Shown piece after piece: positions 7,701 through 15,360 of a stretch of DNA of 64,000 nucleotides. The DNA lies in assembly GCA_029560585.1 (NCBI GenBank), contig JAKQKQ010000133.1, positions 16,786 through 80,785 on the forward strand, in the 5' to 3' direction. The position numbers were made by a program, and so were the translations under genes. The stretch is from Verrucomicrobiota bacterium (lineage in GTDB: Bacteria; Verrucomicrobiota; Verrucomicrobiia; JADLBR01). How positions within the stretch are numbered: the first letter of the stretch is position 1; each line of letters opens with the position of its first letter. The notes under the pieces were generated by a model. It saw nothing but the letters and a program-made list of their open reading frames with translations. It did not search any database and was not told the origin of the DNA.

Positions 7701-10350
7701 CATCGAGATCCGCGGCGCACGCCACCACAACCTCAAAGATATCTCGGTGGGCATCCCCCTCGACGGCATGACGGTGCTCACCGGCCTGAGCGGGTCGGGA
7801 AAGAGCACGCTGGCCTTCGATATCGTTTTCGCCGAGGGCCAGCGCCGCTATCTCGACAGCCTCAACACCTATGCCCGGCAGTTCGTCCAGCAGTTCGAGA
7901 AGCCCGACGTGGATCTCATCCGCGGCATTCCGCCGACTGTCGCGATCGAACAGCAGACCACGCGCGGCGGCGGCAAGAGCACCGTGGGCACCGTCACCGA
8001 GATCCACCATTTCGTCCGGCTGCTGTTCGCGAAACTGGGCGTCCAGCACGATCCCGACACCGGTGAGTCGGCCGTCCGCCAATCCCCCGAGGCCATCGGC
8101 CGCGCGTTGGCAAAACTCGCCGGGCGGCGCTGGCTGTCCCTTCTGGCGCCGCTGGTCAAGGCCCGCAAAGGTTTCCACACCGAGGTCGCCAAGTGGGCGC
8201 AGGCGAAGGGCTACGCCCTGCTGCGCGTCGATGGCCGCTGGATCGAGCCCGCGGCGTTCCAGCGACTCGACCGCTTCAAGGAACACCGCATCGACGTGGT
8301 CGTCGGCGAATACCGCGCCTCCCTGAAACCCGCGATGCGCGCCCATCTCGTCCGCGAGGCGCTCCAGCTGGGCAAGGGGACCCTGTACGCCCTCGACAGG
8401 GGCGAGCGCGAGCAGGTCTTCAGCACCCAGCTCTATTGCCCCGGGACGGGCCGCTCCTTCGAGGAACTCGACCCCAGGCTGTTCTCCTTCAATTCCCCGC
8501 ACGGGTGGTGCCCGAAATGTCAGGGCTATGGCACCTTCGCCGAAGTTTCCCTCGACGCCGGCGACCCCCTCGAGCGCGAATTGGAGCTGGAGGCCAAGCG
8601 CGAGCGCGCCGACGAGGCAGAGATCAAACCGTGCCCCGAGTGCTCCGGGGAGCGGCTGAATCCCGTCGCGCGGGCCGTGCGTTTTCAGGGCCATGGCATG
8701 GGCGACATCGGGCGCATGAGCGTCTCCGAGGCCCTCGCCTTCTTCGGCCGGCTGCGCCTCCGCAGTCGCGACGCCGAGATCGCGCGCGACATCCTCCCAG
8801 AGATCATCCAGCGCCTCCGCTTCCTCGGGGAGGTCGGGCTCGGGTACCTCCAGCTCGGTCGTGGCGCCCGCACCCTCTCCGGCGGCGAATCCCAGCGCAT
8901 CCGGCTCGCCGCCCAACTGGGCTCCAATCTGGAGGGCGTCCTCTACGTGCTCGACGAGCCCACCATCGGGCTCCACCCCCGCGATAACGAGCGCCTGCTC
9001 GACATCCTTGGCCAACTGAGGACCAAGGGCAATTCCCTCCTCGTGGTCGAACACGATGAGGCGACGATGCGCGCCGCCGATCACATCATCGACCTCGGCC
9101 CCGGCGCGGGCATCGCCGGCGGCCGGATCGTCGCCCAGGGCGCGTGGCGCCAGATCGCCGCCGACGAACGCTCCATCACGGGAACGCTGCTCGGCCAGCC
9201 GCTCGCGCACCCGCTCCGGGGCAGCCGACGCCCCACCGGCAACGGCCCGTGGCTGGAGATCTCCGGCGCCCGCGCCAACAACCTCCGGGACCTCGACTTT
9301 CGGCTGCCGCTCGGTCGCCTCGTCCTGCTCACGGGGGTCAGCGGCTCGGGCAAGAGCACGCTCATGCGAGAGGTCCTCATGCCGGCGGTGGTCTCCGGAT
9401 TGCGGCGGCGCCGTTCGATGGCCGGCAGGAAGGGTGCCACCTGGCGCTCGATCTCGGGCGCCGAGGGCATCACCGCCGTCTACGAGGTGGACCAGAGCCC
9501 CATCGGCAAGACGTCGCGCTCCACGCCCGCCACTTACACGAAAATCCTCGACGACATCCGCGCGCTCTTCGCCGGATTGCCCGAATCCCGCACCCGGGGC
9601 TACTCGGCAGGGACGTTCTCTTTCAACAGCAAGGGCGGCCGCTGCGAGGCGTGCGAGGGTCAGGGCGCCGTCAAGGTCGAGATGAATTTCCTGCCATCCA
9701 TGTACGTGCCGTGCGAATCCTGCGGCGGCCGCAGGTTCTCCGACGAGGTGCTCGATATCCAGTTCAAGGGGCGATCGATCGCCGATGTCCTGGCGATGGG
9801 CGTGTCCGAGGCGACCGAATTCTTCTCGGCCCATCCCCGCATCCATCGCGCCCTGAAGCTGCTCGATGAGACGGGGCTCGGCTACCTGACCCTCGGCCAG
9901 CGCAGCCCAACGCTCTCGGGTGGCGAGGCCCAGCGCCTCAAGCTCGTCACCGAATTGGCCCGCGCGGAATCCGGGAAATTCCTGTATCTCCTCGAGGAGC
10001 CCACCATCGGCCTGCATCTCGCGGATGTCCAGCGGCTCCTGGACGTGTTGCATCGGCTCGTCGATGGGGGCCACACCGTCGTGGTCATCGAACACCACCT
10101 CGACGTCATCGCCGAGGCCGACCACGTCATCGACCTCGGGCCAGAGGGCGGCGCCGACGGCGGCCAAATCGTCGCGGCGGGGACACCCGAAGAGATCGCC
10201 CGCTGCGCCCAATCCCACACCGGGAGGTTCCTCCGCGAAATCCTCAACCGCCCCGAAGGATCCGCCCGGACGCCATTCCAACGGGCGGCGAAAGAAGAAA
10301 GAAGCCGGGACCCGAAAATCGGGTTGACCCGCTCGCGCCGTCATCCATAA
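4747..10350 (+). CDS. uvrA: Tandem double-length UvrA, excinuclease ABC subunit A
   Basis: At 1867 residues this is twice the usual UvrA length (~940). It contains four ABC ATPase modules with Walker A motifs at about residues 34 (GPSGSGKSS), 634 (GVSGSGKST), 1013 (GLSGSGKST) and 1530 (GVSGSGKST). Four LSGGE signatures are present (TLSGGEIQR, QLSGGESQR, TLSGGESQR, TLSGGEAQR), as are paired CxxC zinc modules in all four parts (for example CERCKGMGYEKIEM...CPECEGRRF and CEACEGQGAVKVEM...CESCGGRRF). UvrA normally works as a homodimer that finds DNA lesions and loads UvrB in nucleotide excision repair; the tandem form should act as an intramolecular dimer. Chlamydiae carry a comparable double UvrA. 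The two halves are clearly diverged, so this is not a recent duplication. Confidence 0.96.
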   Translation: MSGTGAIIVRGARQHNLKGVDVAIPHHSLTVVTGPSGSGKSSLAFDTLYAEGQRRYVETFSPYTRQFLERMDKPRADAIEGIPPAVAIEQANNVRTARSTVGTMTEIADYVKMLFPRVSRLTCPKCGEEIRPRGPQEIAEILARDHPGREGLIFFEVPFPEGTALPEALGFIRAQGYQRVLEGEAALRIDDLLAGACPDALRRPAGDGGGYRIAVAQDRLAIGGSPRARLIESLGTAQRLGKGRVAITLDGGETMLFSDRWECLRDGITFRRPVPGMFSFNNPLGACPTCRGFGRTMDIDYDLAIPDASRSLKDGAVKPWQTGVSRECQDDLMRACHKRGVPVDIPFRDLSARHRKFVIEGDKAVDWYGVRGFFEWLESKSYKMHVRVFLSRYRAYRTCRDCGGRRFQPEPLNFRIGPAGLSIAEVNALPIRDAVQLFRDLPLPAGDDASELLRDEALSRLNYLAEVGLGYLTLNRATRTLSGGEIQRVNLTTCLGTSLVNTLFVLDEPSIGLHPRDTGRLLGTMRHLRDMGNTVLVVEHDEQIMRAADHILDLGPGRGRCGGEVVFQGPPDRLERNRRSLTAAYLRGDRAVPVPAKRRHTDPARALRIRGARQNNLKGIDVEVPLGALVCFTGVSGSGKSTLVREVLFKNLLRARGQAIEEPGTADSVEGEGLLGQIVMVDQSPLTRTPRSNPLLYTGAYDRVRELFATTEEARRQGLNASAFSFNAGVGRCERCKGMGYEKIEMQFLTDLFVRCPECEGRRFQPHVLAVRYAGRSVGEILDMTVEEGLAFFRDRVREAETAREAGDAAAVAKGLALLTDVGLGYLTLGQPLNQLSGGESQRIKLVGHLAESHRPRARKGDHDGAGRGDLLILDEPTTGLHFDDVRALMAVLQRLVDGGDSVIVIEHNLEVIKGADWIIDLGPEAGDQGGEVVCRGTPEQVARHRASHTGRFLRNVLPGAAPPRAAALSLREKAPALTNGRAPRIEIRGARHHNLKDISVGIPLDGMTVLTGLSGSGKSTLAFDIVFAEGQRRYLDSLNTYARQFVQQFEKPDVDLIRGIPPTVAIEQQTTRGGGKSTVGTVTEIHHFVRLLFAKLGVQHDPDTGESAVRQSPEAIGRALAKLAGRRWLSLLAPLVKARKGFHTEVAKWAQAKGYALLRVDGRWIEPAAFQRLDRFKEHRIDVVVGEYRASLKPAMRAHLVREALQLGKGTLYALDRGEREQVFSTQLYCPGTGRSFEELDPRLFSFNSPHGWCPKCQGYGTFAEVSLDAGDPLERELELEAKRERADEAEIKPCPECSGERLNPVARAVRFQGHGMGDIGRMSVSEALAFFGRLRLRSRDAEIARDILPEIIQRLRFLGEVGLGYLQLGRGARTLSGGESQRIRLAAQLGSNLEGVLYVLDEPTIGLHPRDNERLLDILGQLRTKGNSLLVVEHDEATMRAADHIIDLGPGAGIAGGRIVAQGAWRQIAADERSITGTLLGQPLAHPLRGSRRPTGNGPWLEISGARANNLRDLDFRLPLGRLVLLTGVSGSGKSTLMREVLMPAVVSGLRRRRSMAGRKGATWRSISGAEGITAVYEVDQSPIGKTSRSTPATYTKILDDIRALFAGLPESRTRGYSAGTFSFNSKGGRCEACEGQGAVKVEMNFLPSMYVPCESCGGRRFSDEVLDIQFKGRSIADVLAMGVSEATEFFSAHPRIHRALKLLDETGLGYLTLGQRSPTLSGGEAQRLKLVTELARAESGKFLYLLEEPTIGLHLADVQRLLDVLHRLVDGGHTVVVIEHHLDVIAEADHVIDLGPEGGADGGQIVAAGTPEEIARCAQSHTGRFLREILNRPEGSARTPFQRAAKEERSRDPKIGLTRSRRHP

Positions 10351-10375
10351 GTGTAGATTCCCCTTTAGGTTGCAT

Positions 10376-11410
10376 ATGTTCAAGCGCCTCGCTGGCCTGT
10401 TTTCAACCAACATCGGCATCGACCTGGGCACCGCGAACACGCTGGTGTACATCCAGGGCCGCGGGATCGTGCTCCGCGAACCCTCCGTCGTCGCCATCGA
10501 CACAGAGAATCGCAACGTGGTGGCCGTCGGCGAGGAGGCCAAGCGGATGCTCGGCCGCACCCCCTCGAACCTCAAGGCGCTCCGCCCCCTGCGCGATGGC
10601 GTCATCGCCGACCACGAGGTCACCGAGGCGATGATGAAGCATTTCGTGAAACGCGTGCACCGCGGGAAGAAATTCGCGTTCCCGGTCATGGTGATCGCGG
10701 TGCCCTCCGGCATCACGCCGGCCGAGCGCAAGCAAGTCAAGACTTCCGCGCGAAACGCCGGAGCCCGCGAGGTCTATCTGGTCGAGGAACCGATCGCCGC
10801 AGCCATTGGCGTGGGCCTGCCCATCCACGAGGCGGCCGGCCACATGATCATCGACATCGGGGGCGGGACCTCCGCGGTCGCCATCCTCTCCATCGGGGGA
10901 ATCGTCTTCAGCAGGGGCATCCGCGTGGCGGGCGACGAGATGGACGAGAGCATCGCCGCCTACATGAAGCGCGCCTATGGCCTCGTGATTGGCGAGCGAA
11001 CCTCCGAGGAGATCAAGATCAAGATCGGCTCCGTCTTCCCACTGGAGAAAGAGATGACCATGGAGGTCAAGGGCAGGGACATCGTCTCCTCTCTCCCAAA
11101 GACCCTCTCCATCACGTCGCAGGAGGTCCGCGAGGCGCTCCTCGGGCCCACCCGCATGATCCTCGATTGCGTCCGCATCTGCCTCGACCGCTGCCCGCCG
11201 GAATTGGCCTCCGACCTCATCGACCGCGGCATCGTCCTCGCGGGCGGCGGCGCGCTGGTGCGCGGCATGGACCAGCTCATCGCCGAGGAAACCGGCCTGC
11301 CCGTCCACGTCGCCGAGGATCCGCTCAGCGCCGTCGTCGAGGGCACCGGGAAATTCCTCGATGACATACGCTTCCTGCGGCGCGTGGCCAGGGAGGAACC
11401 GGAGGGCTGA
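10376..11410 (+). CDS. mreB: Rod-shape actin homologue MreB
   Basis: This is a 344-residue MreB with the actin-fold nucleotide motifs NIGIDLGTANTLVYI (phosphate 1), DIGGGTSAVAIL (phosphate 2) and VLAGGGALVRGMD (adenosine), plus the connecting EEPIAAAIGVG segment. An N-terminal MFKRLAGLF amphipathic stretch can bind the membrane. I chose the ATG at 10376 over a TTG two codons earlier because MFKRL is the usual MreB beginning. It forms filaments guiding lateral peptidoglycan synthesis, implying a rod-shaped, walled cell. mreC follows 58 nt downstream. It starts 25 nt after uvrA, so co-transcription with uvrA is possible. Confidence 0.96.
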   Translation: MFKRLAGLFSTNIGIDLGTANTLVYIQGRGIVLREPSVVAIDTENRNVVAVGEEAKRMLGRTPSNLKALRPLRDGVIADHEVTEAMMKHFVKRVHRGKKFAFPVMVIAVPSGITPAERKQVKTSARNAGAREVYLVEEPIAAAIGVGLPIHEAAGHMIIDIGGGTSAVAILSIGGIVFSRGIRVAGDEMDESIAAYMKRAYGLVIGERTSEEIKIKIGSVFPLEKEMTMEVKGRDIVSSLPKTLSITSQEVREALLGPTRMILDCVRICLDRCPPELASDLIDRGIVLAGGGALVRGMDQLIAEETGLPVHVAEDPLSAVVEGTGKFLDDIRFLRRVAREEPEG

Positions 11411-11468
11411 TCGCCGCCCCCCGCGCGACGATGCCCCACCGATCGAAAACGACACGCCCCACCGGACG

Positions 11469-12332
11469 ATGCGACTGAAGCTACAGATCGCCGCATTTAT
11501 CCTCGTCATCGTGGCGATCTCCGTCGTGTTCATGATCCCGGCCGAGGACACCGTTGGCATCAAGACGCGCGTGCGCGAGAGCCTGGCTCCGGCTTTCAAA
11601 TGGTTCTCGGGCATCCCGTCGCGCGCCGACCTCCTCGGCGAGAAACTCAAGCGCGCCGAGCGCCTCGAGCGCGAGAACGAGGATTTGCGCAAGGCCAACG
11701 CGAGGTTCCAGGCCGAGAACAACACGCTGCGCTCCTTCGAGAAAGAGAACACCGAACTGCGACAGGCCCTGAAATACAAAGAGGTCAGTCGCTTCGAGCT
11801 GGTCCCGGCCAGGGTCATCGCGCGCGAGCCATCCACGTGGTGGCAGTACGTGACGATCGACCGCGGCGAACGCGACGGTGTCGAACTCAATCAGGCCGTC
11901 GTCACCACCCAGGGACTCGTCGGGAAGATCGCGTCTGTCTCGGCGACCACATCCAAGGTCGTGCTCCTCGGCGACGAGAACTGCCGGGTGGCCGCCACGC
12001 TCGAGGGCACCAACGAGCAGGGCATCATCATTGGCCAACCCACCGAGATGGGGGCGGTCCAGTGCCGGATGACGTTCATCTCGCGCACCGCCTCCATCGA
12101 CGTGGGCCAGCTCGCCTTCACCTCCGGCCTCGGCGGCGTTTTTCCCCAGGGGTTGCGGATCGGCGAGGTCTCACAGCTGGTGCCCCTGCGCGACACGGGC
12201 GGCCACGGCCTCTACCGCGAAGTCATCATCCAGCCCAGCGCCGACCTCGCCAAACTGGATTTCCTTTTTGTCGTCCTGCGCCAGAAGGAGGCCAAGGCCA
12301 ATCCAAAGGCCCCGGCGCCCAAGGCTCGCTAG
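11469..12332 (+). CDS. mreC: Rod shape-determining protein MreC
   Basis: The 287 residues comprise a single N-terminal membrane helix (residues 4-22), a coiled coil at about 55-95 rich in Glu/Lys/Arg heptads, and the two beta domains of MreC (PARVIAREPSTWWQYVTIDRG, then VVTTQGLVGKI and the later FTSGLGGVFPQGLRIGEV). MreC is the periplasmic scaffold of the elongasome linking MreB to PBP2. The ATG was chosen because the helix begins right after it; upstream in-frame sequence is arginine/proline-rich and not protein-like. No mreD, mrdA or rodA follows, since the next gene is on the opposite strand, so the operon is shortened compared with classical mreBCD. Confidence 0.93.
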   Translation: MRLKLQIAAFILVIVAISVVFMIPAEDTVGIKTRVRESLAPAFKWFSGIPSRADLLGEKLKRAERLERENEDLRKANARFQAENNTLRSFEKENTELRQALKYKEVSRFELVPARVIAREPSTWWQYVTIDRGERDGVELNQAVVTTQGLVGKIASVSATTSKVVLLGDENCRVAATLEGTNEQGIIIGQPTEMGAVQCRMTFISRTASIDVGQLAFTSGLGGVFPQGLRIGEVSQLVPLRDTGGHGLYREVIIQPSADLAKLDFLFVVLRQKEAKANPKAPAPKAR

Positions 12333-12363
12333 GAATCTGTCGGATTTAGACCGACAGATTCCT
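12331..12363. terminator. Hairpin directly behind mreC
   Basis: A perfect 13-bp stem (AGGAATCTGTCGG pairing with CCGACAGATTCCT) with a 7-nt loop overlaps the mreC stop codon. No T-run follows, so it is either a weak terminator or an mRNA-stabilising hairpin. A related hairpin sharing CCGACAGATTCCT lies behind the sulfatase gene ending at 37934, which suggests a repeat family rather than a dedicated terminator. Confidence 0.5.
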
Positions 12364-12400
12364 CTAGCGCCGCCCTGGCGCGCCGCGGGCGGCGCCGACT

Positions 12401-12510
12401 CGAAAATTCAGACACCGAATCGTAGGAGCCTGCTTGCAGGCGATTCCATGCGCGAATCGCGCGCAAGCGCGCTCCCACGTCTCATTTTCTTTGCCGGTGG
12501 TGCCCCCTGC
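12401..12510. repeat. Dispersed palindromic repeat, copy A of four
   Basis: This roughly 100-bp unit has a conserved head (AAAATTCAGACACCGAATCG), a core with two hairpins (GCCTGCTTGCAGGC and GCGCGCAAGCGCGC) and a tail (CATTTTC followed by CCGGTGGTG). Closely similar copies lie at 19449, 36167 and 38251, all in the same orientation and always in intergenic DNA. It fills the gap between mreC and the convergent glycosidase gene. No coding capacity. Confidence 0.85.
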
Positions 12511-12518
12511 GGCGGGCC

Positions 12519-14690
12519 TCATCGTCCAGGCGGAACCAGTTGGATCAACCGCACGCTGTGGCCGGGCATGTCGAGATCGAAGGTGCATCGGCCCGCCTCG
12601 GCGGCGACCGCTTCGCCATCGCGGGTCTTGGGTGTCGCGGCGAGCTTGGAATACTTCGCGATGTTCTTGCGGAAAAGCGCCTCGCCGGGTTTGCCGAAAG
12701 TATAACCGACGGCGCCCTCGTAGAGCCCCGCGGTGGGCGAGGTCTTGATGCCCGCCGCCGCGCAGTCGGCCACAAAAGCCCGTGCCCAAGTGGCGTGGTC
12801 CGCGTCAATCGCCCACTCGGTGACGCGCCACGCGGCGCCACGCGTCATCCGAGGATCCTCGAAAACTAGGCGAACGCCCTCGCGGACCTTGGGCTTGCGC
12901 AAGGGCCGGTGATTGTACACGAGGGCGAAGATGTCCCCGCCGTTCCGGCATCCGATGGCACCACAATCGGCCTGGGAGACAGCCTTGACCTCGACGGCGA
13001 GACGCCGCCCCCCGACCATCTGCTGCATCAGCGCGATGACGCTGGCCCGTGGGTGGAGGACGCCGGAGGTGCTCTCCGACCATTCGTAGACATGGCGTAT
13101 CCCGTGGCGAAACACGCGGTCGGCGATCGCGGCGTAGAAGCTCGCGGCCCACTCGGTCGTGTCGCCGCCCCAGAGGCGGCGCCCATTTTCGTCGTGCAGC
13201 ACCGCGAATTCCCCCACGACCAGCGGCAGGTCGGCCAACTGCGGGTAGCGCGCGGCGCGCCCCCGGATCGCGGCGACGGCCTCATCGAAAACGGAGGTGG
13301 GTTCGCCGACGCGGCCATACCACGAGAATGAGAACCAGTCCATCCGCGTGCCCCGCACGCCGGTCACGGTGTTGGTGCCCGCCGCCGCGTGATCGATGAT
13401 GTCCAGGCCCCACTGCTTTCGCGTCGCGGCGCCAAATTCACCCCCCGCGGGATTGAGGATGTTCCCCGGCCCGACCTTTGCCTCGGGCACCACCCGGTCG
13501 AGCGCGGCAACGGTGTGGTCGTAGTGCTCAAAGTACTGTTCCCGGGTTCCCGCCCAGTGACCGGGCGCCAGATCCGGTTCCGTTCCGACGCGGAACCACC
13601 ATCGCGCGATGGTCTCGCGCCCGAAGGCATCGACCATCGCGCGCGCGGCCCCCTCGACGTACTTGCCCCACACGCGCACATCTTTCGCGGGCGCGGTGTT
13701 CCCGTAGGTATTCTCCTGCGGCGGATCGCTCATCTCGTAGGGCACGTTGTCCAGCACCGGCCACGGCACGAGGCCGCCATCCACCATCCCTTTGAGTTCG
13801 GCGATCATCCCCGTGAAATCCGCGCGGACCTCGCCAGCCGGACCGACGCCCCGAAACCAGTTGTTCGTGCCGCGGTACCGCCCGCCGAGGAGGTACACCG
13901 CATTGGCCTGTTTCACGAAGGGCTGGCTGCGCGCCATCCTCCGCGCGTGGCCGTCGATCAGAAAATCCTGCGGCTTGTTGCAATTGGCCACGGTCCAGAA
14001 CGCGTAACAATCGCCGATCTCTCGATCGGCGCGGACGGTGATCGTGCGCTCGCCGGGCTGCAGCCCCGGTATCGCGATCCGGCGCCCCGATAGGACGATG
14101 TTTTTCAGCAAACCTTTCCACGGCGACGCGTGCACCCGCGAGGCCACCTCGCATTTCGCCGGCCAGTTGGGAATCCGCCTGCCGCCCGCGACGCCCGCCA
14201 ATCGCCCATCGATCAGCAACAGGAACTCCACCTCGTCGCCCTCGCCCTGCCACCCGAATTGCACCTGGTGCCATTCGCCGCGTTTCCACGTGCCCGACGC
14301 GGGATATCGGATTGAAGAGAAGTAGTCCTCGCCCCCTTTGTAGACCGCGATGAGACCCGAATCGCGAAAGAACAGGGTCACGTGCTGGTGCGGCCCCGAG
14401 GCCGCGTGGAACAACGTCCTGTCGCCGGACGCGGGCCAATCGTCCGGGGTCTGGCACCGCAGCTCGATCGCGCCCGCCGTCGCGCCCACGACGCCCGCGG
14501 TCGGCAGCTCGATGCCCCCCTCCGAAAACTTCAGCGCGGAACCATCGGCTGAGGGGACGACTGCCACTCTCGCGTGCACGACGGATCCTTTTGGGAGCCG
14601 CTCCAGTTTCCCGGCATCGATCCGCACCTCCCCCCGTGCCACCGCGTGGCCCCACGCCATCGCCATCGCACAAAAAAGGACTCGCCTCAT
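12519..14690 (-). CDS. Secreted LamG-domain glycoside hydrolase (GH39-like)
   Basis: The 723 residues begin with a signal peptide (MRRVLFCAMAMAWGHAVARG). Residues ~30-220 look like a concanavalin-type LamG domain (RGEWHQVQFGWQGEGDEVEFLLLIDGRL). Residues ~270-600 form a clan-A TIM barrel. The likely acid/base Glu lies in FRVGTEPDL and the nucleophile Glu in LPLVVGEFAVL, like GH39/GH44-type xylosidases, though with T instead of N before the acid Glu. A C-terminal beta region follows (RLIQLVPPGR). It should cleave an extracellular polysaccharide; the substrate is not deducible. It is transcribed toward mreC, separated by repeat copy A. Confidence 0.65.
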   Translation of the reverse strand: MRRVLFCAMAMAWGHAVARGEVRIDAGKLERLPKGSVVHARVAVVPSADGSALKFSEGGIELPTAGVVGATAGAIELRCQTPDDWPASGDRTLFHAASGPHQHVTLFFRDSGLIAVYKGGEDYFSSIRYPASGTWKRGEWHQVQFGWQGEGDEVEFLLLIDGRLAGVAGGRRIPNWPAKCEVASRVHASPWKGLLKNIVLSGRRIAIPGLQPGERTITVRADREIGDCYAFWTVANCNKPQDFLIDGHARRMARSQPFVKQANAVYLLGGRYRGTNNWFRGVGPAGEVRADFTGMIAELKGMVDGGLVPWPVLDNVPYEMSDPPQENTYGNTAPAKDVRVWGKYVEGAARAMVDAFGRETIARWWFRVGTEPDLAPGHWAGTREQYFEHYDHTVAALDRVVPEAKVGPGNILNPAGGEFGAATRKQWGLDIIDHAAAGTNTVTGVRGTRMDWFSFSWYGRVGEPTSVFDEAVAAIRGRAARYPQLADLPLVVGEFAVLHDENGRRLWGGDTTEWAASFYAAIADRVFRHGIRHVYEWSESTSGVLHPRASVIALMQQMVGGRRLAVEVKAVSQADCGAIGCRNGGDIFALVYNHRPLRKPKVREGVRLVFEDPRMTRGAAWRVTEWAIDADHATWARAFVADCAAAGIKTSPTAGLYEGAVGYTFGKPGEALFRKNIAKYSKLAATPKTRDGEAVAAEAGRCTFDLDMPGHSVRLIQLVPPGR

Positions 14691-15360
14691 CCCACGAGCC
14701 TCCCGGCAGGCAGGGCACCCGTCAATGCCAGAGGACGGCCAGGCCATCATCTAGGCGCTGGCGTCTCACGGAGACGCCGCACAGCACTTGCCGCCCGCAT
14801 CAGCCGGGAGGGACGCCGGCCCCGGCGTCCGCGATTCACCAGCCGCGCGACACCTGGGCCAACCCGGCCCGCGAGGCGAGCGTGTCTCAAAACCTCTGAG
14901 CCGAGCCACCTGGCACAGGCGGCCTACAAATTTTGTAGGGCATCTCTGTGAGATGCCGTGCATTGTCGCGCGCCGCACACCATTGGAAGTCCCCTCTATA
15001 GTCAGATGGCATTGATTGTTGGATGTTCCGTGTTGGGCGTTTGAGTTTTGAGACAGCCTCAGGCCGCGGGCCCTCCCCAGGATGCCCGCATGGCGCGCCC
15101 AAGATCTTGTGGGGCGTCTCCGTCAGTTGCCCAAGTCGTCATGTCCCTCGAAGCGCCAGGGCCCATGGAACGGTCTTGTCTTGAGACAGACTCAGTCCGG
15201 CGTCCCTCCCACACGCAGAACGATGGCGTGGCCGGGGTTTCCTGAACGGCCCGCTAACTGACGCCCGCACCGTCCGCCGCCGATATCTCGCGAAACCTCT
15301 GGGTCGCCAGCGCAGCTTTGGACTTCGCGCCGGGCACCACGCCTGTAGGATCGCGACCCG
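14691..15360. repeat. 670-nt intergenic region rich in small palindromes
   Basis: No credible gene is seen. The region holds GGCGTCTC/GAGACGCC (14763-14781), GGACGCCGG/CCGGCGTCC (about 14814-14833), CCTACAAA/TTTGTAGG (14923-14939) and GGCATCTC/GAGATGCC (14939-14957). It also has two degenerate copies of a TTGAGACAG(A/C)CTCAG element (15050 and 15182). The copy at 15050 continues as GGCCGCGGGCCCTCCC and recurs inverted at 43122-43155. Promoters for the two divergent flanking genes must lie here, but none is obvious. Confidence 0.6.

Noticed and set aside
3652..10740. Very long open frames on the minus strand opposite uvrA (about 1195 and 1145 codons)
   Set aside because: They are mirror frames of a high-GC gene with strong third-position bias; the proteins are rich in Ala/Arg/Gly/His, have no domains and no start signals.
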